Source of the DNA: Phycisphaerales bacterium
GTDB lineage: Bacteria; Planctomycetota; Phycisphaerae; UBA1845; Fen-1342
Length of the DNA stretch: 64,000 nucleotides
Direction: 5' to 3'
Assembly: GCA_016716475.1 (NCBI GenBank)
Contig: JADJWG010000002.1
Coordinates: forward strand, 1,240,001 to 1,304,000
The translations under genes were made by a program, and so were the position numbers. The first letter of the stretch is position 1, and each line of letters starts with the position of its first letter. The notes beneath the pieces are model-generated. The model saw only the letters and a list, made by a program, of their open reading frames with translations. It was not told where the DNA came from and made no database searches. This document shows positions 20,245 to 27,990 of this stretch, piece after piece.

Positions 20245-21990
20245 TCAATCGTCTGACAACTCCCAAAGCGCCACCGGCTTCCCTCCGACGATCCGCGTAC
20301 CCTCGTCGTTGCGCTTCCCATCCGTGATGGGTATCCACGTCACTCGGGCGTCGCCGGCCGCATCCTTGATGAGCATCGCACGATCCACGCCGCCCACGTA
20401 CACGCAGCCGTGGATGTCACAGTCGGAGTAGTTAGGCCCTGCTCTCAGGTGCGCTATCTCCGTCAGCAGCCCCGAAGCCAGGTCAAGGCGACAGATGCGT
20501 CCACCCGCCAGGCCAACCACAATGAACCGAGGCAACGGCGCTGTGACCGTCGTCGCCGGTTCTGGCATGTCTGCCAACGACGTGATCTCCCCCGTAGCAC
20601 CATCATACCGAGCCACTGATGTTCCGCGGCACACGACAAGTCCCGCACTATCCGGTAACCACGCCCAGCAATCGATCGGCCGCCTGAGCAACATCGAGGA
20701 GCCACTTAGTGCGCAATCGTCAAGCTCCCGAACCCACGACACGTCGTAGTTGCTCGCGCTGAGCACGCGAATCTGATGACTCAACAGCAACGCGAGATGC
20801 CTCTGATCCGGTGACACGATCACTGCTAGGCTCTTATCGCCACCGACAAGATCCGTTGCCAGTATCCTGCGATAGTCAGCGGTACGGGCATTCACGATGG
20901 ACACACCCTCACCCTCGCAGGCCACGATGCGTTCTGCCCCTAAACGCGCATCGACCCGTGTGATCGTGGCGTTGCCGACAACAACCTGGTTCAAGATTTC
21001 GCCGGTCGGACCATGCAACAACAGCTCATTCGAGACAGCCACGCTGACCAGCGTTCGATTGTCAGGGAGAAAGGACACATTCAGAAGATCTGTATCGATG
21101 TGAACCTCGCTCATGCTCAAGAACTCGTCGATCACACGCGCGTACTTGCCAGTCGACACAAGGCATGGGAACAGATACTCCGCGGGATGGAGCGCTGAAA
21201 TGTCGGCCTTGCAGCGCGGCCAGCGCGCGATCACCCGCTCCGTCGCACCATCGAGCAGGGTGACCTCTTGGATGTCTGCAAGCGTGAAGATCAGCAGGCG
21301 GCGATCAGCAGGCGATCCCGCCACACCCCAAAGGTCGCGCACGTGCCGTCTTCCCACATAGCGGAGTGTCGATCCATCATAGATGTTAAGCCCATCCTCC
21401 CAGTCGGCCGCATAGACGCGGTTGTCGGCAGCAACGGCCACAGTCCCTCCAGAATCGAGCAATTCCGGGCACTGTACGATTGCGTTCGGTCCGTCCGCAC
21501 TCATGTGGCAACGCACGATACGCGTCTTGCTGTGAAGCAGTATCGACTTGCGATCCGGCATGCAACAAAGGCCTAACACATCCTCGCCTTCAAGCCCATG
21601 TGTGACACTGCGCAGCAGCGTGCCGTTGGCCGAGTCGAATTCAAAGAGCTGCTCTGCGGATGCTGCCAGCAGCGCGCCGGACCCCGTGTCAAAGATGCAG
21701 TGGCTCAATGCGTTGTCGCATCCCACCTCGAAGGAATGATCGCGGGCCCAATCCCACACGGTGAGCACGCCATTGGGCTCTACAACTGCCACCCTGGTGC
21801 CCGTACGGTCAATCGAGCACTGTCCTGCGTCCAAGTCGCGCCTAACTGCGATCATTCTATGGGGGTTTGTGGCCCAAACGAAGACCGCAGCATGAGAGAC
21901 AACGACAAAAATCTCACCATGAGCGGCCATTGCAGCAGCCCAGATCTGGTCCGCGTGCCCGGCCAGTTGACCCATGAGTCGCAGCAACAT
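20245..21990 (-). CDS. WD40/beta-propeller-like protein of unknown function
   Basis: The 581-aa protein is made almost wholly of repeated four-strand units of WD40-like character, for example VFVWATNPHRMIAV, VLTVWDWARDHSF, IYDGSTLRYVGRRH and GPTGEILNQVVVG, so it should fold as one or two beta-propellers. It has no signal peptide or catalytic motif. The start is ATG 21990 (weak GAGAG upstream) or GTG 21999. It begins only 10-20 nt after the RHS stop codon, the position that an immunity gene would hold behind an RHS toxin, but no immunity family is recognised. Codon use is less GC-biased than that of its neighbours. Confidence 0.72.
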   Translation of the reverse strand: MLLRLMGQLAGHADQIWAAAMAAHGEIFVVVSHAAVFVWATNPHRMIAVRRDLDAGQCSIDRTGTRVAVVEPNGVLTVWDWARDHSFEVGCDNALSHCIFDTGSGALLAASAEQLFEFDSANGTLLRSVTHGLEGEDVLGLCCMPDRKSILLHSKTRIVRCHMSADGPNAIVQCPELLDSGGTVAVAADNRVYAADWEDGLNIYDGSTLRYVGRRHVRDLWGVAGSPADRRLLIFTLADIQEVTLLDGATERVIARWPRCKADISALHPAEYLFPCLVSTGKYARVIDEFLSMSEVHIDTDLLNVSFLPDNRTLVSVAVSNELLLHGPTGEILNQVVVGNATITRVDARLGAERIVACEGEGVSIVNARTADYRRILATDLVGGDKSLAVIVSPDQRHLALLLSHQIRVLSASNYDVSWVRELDDCALSGSSMLLRRPIDCWAWLPDSAGLVVCRGTSVARYDGATGEITSLADMPEPATTVTAPLPRFIVVGLAGGRICRLDLASGLLTEIAHLRAGPNYSDCDIHGCVYVGGVDRAMLIKDAAGDARVTWIPITDGKRNDEGTRIVGGKPVALWELSDD

Positions 21991-22008
21991 ATCTCTCACA
22001 GTGACTGA

Positions 22009-23877
22009 TCAGTTGTACAGGATGTTGGGGCCAGCGCCCTGAGCGGGCCCACTCGGCTCGTATCTTGTTGCACCAGTCGGAATGGGTAGACCGTCAGAAA
22101 TGGGCAGGTCCAACCCCTGCGGCCCGCGTGGCGTCGGCGGCCAGGTGGAAGGAACGGGCGATGTGGCCTGATTCCCATCCGATGGCCCTTCACCACTGTC
22201 ACACACTTCCGGCTCCACCGGCGCCCCAGCCTCGGTATCGGGCGAGGGATCGCTGCCACCCGCAGCATCGCAATCGTCATCGGGACGGCTCTGCCGCGCC
22301 CGCTCGGCGACCTGTCCGGCAATCCACGTTGCGTGCTTGTGGAACCACAAAGCGGCATCACGGAGGCCAGCATTCATCAACTCGTCATAGCACGCGTCCT
22401 GCAAACGTTCCATCGTTTGGTGATCACCTGCCACCCCGGCGCGGTACCATTGCCCGCACGCGCCGCTGCTGGTCGCCATGTGATCAAGTGCCTCGGCAGT
22501 CTGGCCAGAGACGCCAACGAGGATCCCCGCGCCAATGGCACGCGCACCCCTCGCTCCCTTAGGCCCAGCTTTGCCACCTCCGTCCGGTCGCTTCACAGCC
22601 TTCTGCTGTTGCCGGAGAATTTTGTTGCGCCTCTTGAGATTACCGAGCTCTTCCTCCTCCCCGGCCGTCCGGTGCGCTCGTTTCTTCTTCTCGATCTCCA
22701 TAATCCTCTTCTCATTGACCTTTATCTCGTCATCGATGGCGCGGGTGTCCTTGCCTTCCCTTGCAGCTCCGTCCTTCCCGGGGTGACTATGATGCCCGCC
22801 GCGATCACGAGGCCCACCACGTGAAAGCCCCAGCGGATCGCGCCACATGGACGGCGCGCTGGCGACGTACTCGTACAGGTTCACGCCGTCCACGTACCCG
22901 GCCGGGTCGCGCTGGAGCCAGCGGCCGAGGTCGACGTGATAGGCGCGCAGCGGGAACGTGTACAGCCCCACACCCGGCTCCCAGCGCTGGCCGGTCCAGG
23001 CGTAGGGGTTGCCGAAGCGGCTGCGGTCGGCCGGCACGAAGGCACCCACCCCGCCGCCGGCCGCCGGGTCCCACACCGACACGTACGTCGCCCCGTAGGG
23101 GTCGTAATCGTAGCGCTCCACCACCTTCGGCGGGAGCGGGTCGGGCTGGCCCTGGCCGTCCAGATGGTCCGGGTCGCCCGCAACCGTCAGCGCCACCACG
23201 CTGCCCAGGGCGTCATGCAGGTAATGCAGCACCTCCGGCGTGCCCGCGGCCACGTCGCCCGCATCCGTGTGGTCGATCAGCGCCAGCGGCTCGGGGAAGC
23301 GCGGGCCCCACAGGAACTCCCGGGCCAGCTCAAAGTCCGCCCGCCCCGGCACCGGCCCACCGGTGTAGTCGTCCGCCTCGAACTCCACCACGGGCGTCAA
23401 GCCGGCCAGAATGTGCCGCGTGTACACCATCTCAACCTGCGCATCACACGGGTCCGGGTCGCCGCCATGGTCGCGCGTGCCGACCCGCCGGCCCAGCGCA
23501 TCATACTCGATCTCCAGCACCGGGCAGCCCTGGATCGTCGTCACCGCCACCAGCCGGTTCTCCTCGTCGTAGGCATAGTCGTACACCGGCGCCGTCGTCC
23601 CCTGGATCAGGGCAATGAAGCCGCTCTGGTCGGCGATATCCACGAGCCCGTCACCGTTCACGTCGCCCATCTCGTACGGACAGTTCGGGTACACCGCCGC
23701 GAAGGCCGCCGCCCGCTCCTCCGGCGTCCCCGTCAGCCCGCGCGCGAAGATGAACGCGCTCAGGTCAGAGAAATTCACCACGCCGTCGCAGTTCATGTCG
23801 CCCACCAGCCGGTTACCCTGCGCAGCTATGACGCCGCCCATCACACCACCGGATCGCGCCATCCTCGATGTACTCAA
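22009..23877 (-). CDS. RHS/YD-repeat protein with embedded dockerin, 5'-truncated
   Basis: The frame (622 aa) holds a dockerin-type pair (DMNCDGVVNFSDLSAF and GDVNGDGLVDIADQSGF), YD-repeat units (YDYAYDEENRL, IEYDALGRRVG, YLHDALGSVVAL, ERYDYDPYG) and the RHS core end GRWLQRDPAGYVDGVNLYEYV...DPLGLS. After DPLGLS comes a unique tip of about 270 aa: a Lys/Glu-rich coiled part, a Gly/Ala-rich hydrophobic patch, a cysteine-containing helical part and a Pro/Ser-rich tail. The N-terminus lacks a signal peptide and the long YD array, and its upstream end overlaps recQ by about 50 bp, so the 5' part seems lost; the shown start is only the first available codon. It is followed at once by the propeller-like gene. 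Confidence 0.75.
   Translation of the reverse strand: MSTSRMARSGGVMGGVIAAQGNRLVGDMNCDGVVNFSDLSAFIFARGLTGTPEERAAAFAAVYPNCPYEMGDVNGDGLVDIADQSGFIALIQGTTAPVYDYAYDEENRLVAVTTIQGCPVLEIEYDALGRRVGTRDHGGDPDPCDAQVEMVYTRHILAGLTPVVEFEADDYTGGPVPGRADFELAREFLWGPRFPEPLALIDHTDAGDVAAGTPEVLHYLHDALGSVVALTVAGDPDHLDGQGQPDPLPPKVVERYDYDPYGATYVSVWDPAAGGGVGAFVPADRSRFGNPYAWTGQRWEPGVGLYTFPLRAYHVDLGRWLQRDPAGYVDGVNLYEYVASAPSMWRDPLGLSRGGPRDRGGHHSHPGKDGAAREGKDTRAIDDEIKVNEKRIMEIEKKKRAHRTAGEEEELGNLKRRNKILRQQQKAVKRPDGGGKAGPKGARGARAIGAGILVGVSGQTAEALDHMATSSGACGQWYRAGVAGDHQTMERLQDACYDELMNAGLRDAALWFHKHATWIAGQVAERARQSRPDDDCDAAGGSDPSPDTEAGAPVEPEVCDSGEGPSDGNQATSPVPSTWPPTPRGPQGLDLPISDGLPIPTGATRYEPSGPAQGAGPNILYN
23372..23775. repeat. 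404-bp direct repeat, copy 2
   Basis: This is the second copy of the sequence at 19725-20128, in the same orientation and gap-free. It lies inside the RHS gene. Homologous recombination between the two copies would delete the propeller-like gene and the current RHS tip. Confidence 0.93.
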
Positions 23878-26038
23878 GCGGTACTGGGGCTACGACACCC
23901 TGCGCCCCCTCCAGGCCGAGGCCATCGCAGCGGGCCTGCATGGCCGCGACTCGCTCGTCGTCATGCCAACCGGTGGCGGGAAGTCCCTTTGCTACCAGAT
24001 ACCGGCCGTACTCGCCGGACGACTCGACGTCGTCATCTCTCCGCTCATCGCGCTGATGAAGGACCAGGTCGACGGGCTGCGAGCTTGCGGCTACCCGGCG
24101 GCAGCGCTGCACAGCAATCTCACGACCGGCGAGCTGCGAACGGTGGAGGGTGCCGTGCTGGCCGGCCAACTTCGGCTGCTGTTCCTCGCACCGGAACGGC
24201 TACAGAACCCATACATCCAGGGCATGCTGGAACGCGCCCGGGTCCGCGCGTTCACCATCGACGAGGCCCACTGCATCAGCCAATGGGGCCACGACTTCCG
24301 CAAGGAGTATCGCCAGCTTGCCCGCTTGCGCGCGACCTTTCCCGAGGCGAGTCTGCACGCCTATACCGCCACCGCCACAGCGCGCGTCCGAGCCGACATT
24401 GCCGAACAGCTCCAGCTCCGCGCCCCCACCCTGCTCGTCGGCCGGTTTGACCGTCCCAACCTGATCTACCGTGTTCTGCCCAAGACCGAGATCCACAGTC
24501 AGGTGGCGAGTGCGCTCGCCCGGCACGCCGGCGAGGCCGCCATCGTCTACTGCCTCAGCCGGGTCGACACACAGGACATGGCCGCATACCTCCGCGGCCG
24601 CGGTCTGCGTGCGGCGCATTACCACGCCGGCATGTGTGCCGAGGCACGGCGCGCAACGCAGGATGCCTTCGCGCGTGAGGAGCTCGATGTGATCAGCGCG
24701 ACCGTGGCCTTCGGCATGGGTATCGATCGGAGCGATGTGCGCTGCGTCATCCATGCCACCATGCCCAAATCCATCGAGCATTATCAGCAGGAGACCGGCC
24801 GGGCCGGTCGTGACGGGCTCGCCGCGGAGTGCGTGCTCTTCTACGACTACAGCGATCTCACCCGTTGGGAAGGGCTGATCAAACGCAGCGCCGCGCAATC
24901 GGAGTATCCGACCGTGGTCACCGCCGCCATGACCGCACTGCTCCAGGAGATGCAGCAGTTCTGTGTCCGTGGAGAGTGCCGTCACGCGGCCCTAAGCGCC
25001 TATTTCGGCCAACGGCTCGACGTCACCAACTGTGGCGCTTGCGATGTCTGCCTCGGAGAGGTCGCAGGCCTGACCGACGTGACGGTGACAGCCCAGAAGA
25101 TCCTCTCGTGCGTGGCGCGCGTCGGTGAGCGCTTTGGGGTGGCGCATCTCGTTGATGTTCTCACCGGCCGGGCCACGCCGCGGGTCCAAGCGCTGGGTCA
25201 TGACCAGCTCAGCACCTTCGCGCTGCTCAAGGATGACGAGCCGGATACGGTGCGGCAGACGATCTACCAGTTACTCGACCAGGGTCTCGTGCAACGCAGC
25301 CCCGGAGAGTATCCGGTCCTCCAGCTCAACACCCGCTCGTGGGAAGTCCTGCGTGGGCAGCGCCCGGTGCGACTGCGCGAGATCACGGGACCCCTCCGCA
25401 AAACGCGGGTCGAAGCGGACGGGTGGGCCGGTGTGGACCGGAAGGTGTTCGACGCGCTCCGCGCGCTGCGCAAGGAGATTGCCCGGGAACGCGGGATTCC
25501 GGCGTTTACGATTCTGCATGATGCGACGCTGCGCGAGCTGGCCCGGATCCGCCCCACCACCGTCGAGCAACTGCCGGGCATCCGCGGGCTCGGCGAGCGT
25601 AAACGGGCGGAGTTCGGCGCGCAGCTCGTGGAGTGTGTGCGCGGCGCGAGCGGCGCGTCTGCGCAGCCCGCACCCTCGGCCCGCCGCAAGGTTCATTCCG
25701 CGGCGGAACTGTCCGTGAGCGGCAGGCGACGCAAGCCGAGTCTGGCTCAGCAGCGGGCGTTCGAACTCTTCCGTGCCGGCCGGCCACTGTCCGCTGTCGC
25801 TGAGGAGATCCAGCGCGCCCACGCAACCACTTGGCAGTACCTGCTGGCCTTCGTGGAGCAGGAGCCGCCGGCCACGCTCTCGCCCTGGGTCGATGAGGAC
25901 ATGTTCGCCCGCGTCACCGCGGCATTCGCAACCGGCGGCGACGAACGCTTCGGCACAATCTTCGAGCGCCTGGGCGGTCGTGTCCCCTACGAGGTCATCC
26001 GGTTGGTCGCCGCCTTTCGCGGGCAAACCAGCACCTAG
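23828..26038 (+). CDS. recQ: ATP-dependent DNA helicase RecQ
   Basis: The 736-aa protein is a 3'-5' DNA helicase of recombination and repair. Seen in order are helicase motif I MPTGGGKSLCYQ (about 47), DEAH motif TIDEAHCISQWGHDFR (about 141), YTATATARVR, and the C-terminal helicase motifs AFGMGIDRSDVR and ETGRAGRDG. The RecQ zinc-binding cysteines (CRHAALSAYF...CGACDVC), the RQC winged helix, an HRDC domain (about 538-604) and a C-terminal HTH_40-like helix-turn-helix (about 638-735) follow. The ATG at 23828 has no visible Shine-Dalgarno sequence and overlaps the divergent RHS frame, suggesting that its native upstream region was replaced. Confidence 0.95.
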   Translation: MTPPITPPDRAILDVLKRYWGYDTLRPLQAEAIAAGLHGRDSLVVMPTGGGKSLCYQIPAVLAGRLDVVISPLIALMKDQVDGLRACGYPAAALHSNLTTGELRTVEGAVLAGQLRLLFLAPERLQNPYIQGMLERARVRAFTIDEAHCISQWGHDFRKEYRQLARLRATFPEASLHAYTATATARVRADIAEQLQLRAPTLLVGRFDRPNLIYRVLPKTEIHSQVASALARHAGEAAIVYCLSRVDTQDMAAYLRGRGLRAAHYHAGMCAEARRATQDAFAREELDVISATVAFGMGIDRSDVRCVIHATMPKSIEHYQQETGRAGRDGLAAECVLFYDYSDLTRWEGLIKRSAAQSEYPTVVTAAMTALLQEMQQFCVRGECRHAALSAYFGQRLDVTNCGACDVCLGEVAGLTDVTVTAQKILSCVARVGERFGVAHLVDVLTGRATPRVQALGHDQLSTFALLKDDEPDTVRQTIYQLLDQGLVQRSPGEYPVLQLNTRSWEVLRGQRPVRLREITGPLRKTRVEADGWAGVDRKVFDALRALRKEIARERGIPAFTILHDATLRELARIRPTTVEQLPGIRGLGERKRAEFGAQLVECVRGASGASAQPAPSARRKVHSAAELSVSGRRRKPSLAQQRAFELFRAGRPLSAVAEEIQRAHATTWQYLLAFVEQEPPATLSPWVDEDMFARVTAAFATGGDERFGTIFERLGGRVPYEVIRLVAAFRGQTST

Positions 26039-26154
26039 CGACGTGGCCGCCCGTGCCTGCGGAATCGCTGAAGCCGGCCTGTTCCACGCCGCAAGGAGCG
26101 GGCTGCGATGCCCGCCCCCTGCACCCGTCGCGGCCACCCGCGGAGCGGAAGGTC

Positions 26155-27863
26155 CTAAGGCGCGGTGTATTCCAGGTAGTCGGGGAACCACATGGAGCTG
26201 CGCACGAGTCCGTCGATTTCATCATCGGGGATCATCCGCCCGATGTTGAGCCGTTTCGCTTCACGCACCACGTTGGCTGCAATGCGCACGCTGACTTCGC
26301 GCAGCAGGCCCTGCTCGGGATAGAGCGCGTGGCAGTCGAGCCGGTCCGGCGTGATGCAGTCTGCCAGCGTCTTCGCAGCAATCATGAAGAACGACTCGGG
26401 CACCTCCTTCGCCTCGGACAGGATCGTGCCCAACCCGACGCCCGGGAAGATGAATACGTTGTTGCCTGGCCGATGACGTGCTTCTTGCCCTGGTACTCAA
26501 CCGGGTCGAAGGGACTACCGGTCGCGACCAGCGCCCGCCCGTCGGTCCAGCGGATCGCCTCCGCGGGTGTACACTCCGCCTTGGACGTCGGGTTGCTGAA
26601 CGCGTAGATGATCGGCCGTTCGCAATGCTTGGCCATTTCGCGGACGATGTCCTCTGTGAAGGTGCCCGCCCGGGCGGTCGTACCAAGCAGGATGGTGGGC
26701 TTCACGCGCTTCACGACCTCAAGCAGGTCGAACGGTCCGGCACCTGTAAAGCCGTAGTCCTTCATCTCCGCCTTCGTCATGGCGTATTCACGCTTGTGGG
26801 GATCGCTGATCTCCGTGCCTTCATGCACCAGCCCGTGCGAGTCGAGGAAAACCTGCGCGCGGTGAATCTTCGCCCGATCCTCACACTCCAACGCCATCGC
26901 CCCAGCGACCAGGCGACCGATACCCACACCCGCCGCACCGGCCCCGGCGTAGACGATCCGCTGATCCGGCAGTTTCCCGCCGGTGATGCGCAGCCCGCCA
27001 TACAGCCCGGCCAGCGCCACGCCGGCCGTACCCTGAATGTCGTCATTGAAGCAGCAAATCCGCTTGCGATAGCGATCCAGCACCATGAAGGCAATGTTCT
27101 TGTGAAAATCCTCCCACTGGACGAGTGCCCGGGGGAAGACCTCCTGCACGCCGTTGACGAAGGCCTCGACGACGCGCTCGTACGCTTCGCCGCGCAGGCG
27201 ACGGTGGCGCCAACCCATGTAGAACGGGTCGTTGAGCAGGTCGGCATTGTCCGTGCCGACATCCAAACTGATCGGCAGCGTCTGGGCGGGATGGATACCC
27301 GCTCCGGCACAGTACAGTGCGATCTTTCCGACCGGGATGCCCATGCCGCCGGCACCCTGGTCCCCGAGTCCGAGGATGCGCTCATTGTCCGTGACCACGA
27401 TGAGTCGCACGTCGCGGTGGCCGGTGTTCCGTAGCAGCTCGGGGATGCGGTCGATGTCGTCCGGCGTGATCCAGATGCCGCGCGTCTGCCGGAGGATGTG
27501 GCTGTACATCTGGCACGCCTGCCCGACCGTCGGCGTGTACACGATCGGCATCAGTTCCGTGATGTTCTCCACCAGCACGCGGTAGAACAACGTCTCGTTG
27601 CGGTCCTGCAGTGCGGCCAGGCCGATGAATTTCTCGAGGTCGGTCCCCTTGGCGCGCAGGTGTTCCAGCTCGAGCATCACCTGCTCCTGGATGGTGAACT
27701 GGCCGCTCGGCAGCAGACCCCGCAAGCCCAGCGCATCGCGCTCGGGTGGCGGGAAGGCCGCCCCCTTGTTGAGCAGCGGGTTACGCAGCAGATCGCGGCC
27801 GGTCTGCGTGACACGCATACGACCTTCTTTCCACGTGATGGGGGGCAATGGAGTGGGCGACAT
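26155..27863 (-). pseudogene. maeA: NAD-linked malic enzyme, interrupted by a one-base frameshift
   Basis: The enzyme oxidatively decarboxylates malate to pyruvate. The first frame runs from ATG 27863 to about 26464 and shows YTPTVGQACQ, VVTDNERILGLGDQGAGGMG, FNDDIQGTAG and IYAFSNPTSKAECT. Just after HVIGQ the frame is lost; the sequence resumes one frame over with the conserved end (NNVFIFPGVGLGTILSEAKE) and runs to the stop at 26155. Restoring one base near 26464 gives 569 aa, the normal length for MaeA-type enzymes. This is either a sequencing error or a recent mutation; there is no other decay. The start has GGAG upstream. It is divergent from hypF. Confidence 0.88.
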
Positions 27864-27990
27864 CGAGAGGGCTCCGTAAACTGGACGGGAGTGACGTTCC
27901 CGTAAAAGTCGATTATTCGAGTAAGATAGCGGGAATACCGCCAATTGCACAGTCCTCCGGACCCGGATTCCGACCGCTCGGAGCACCGCC

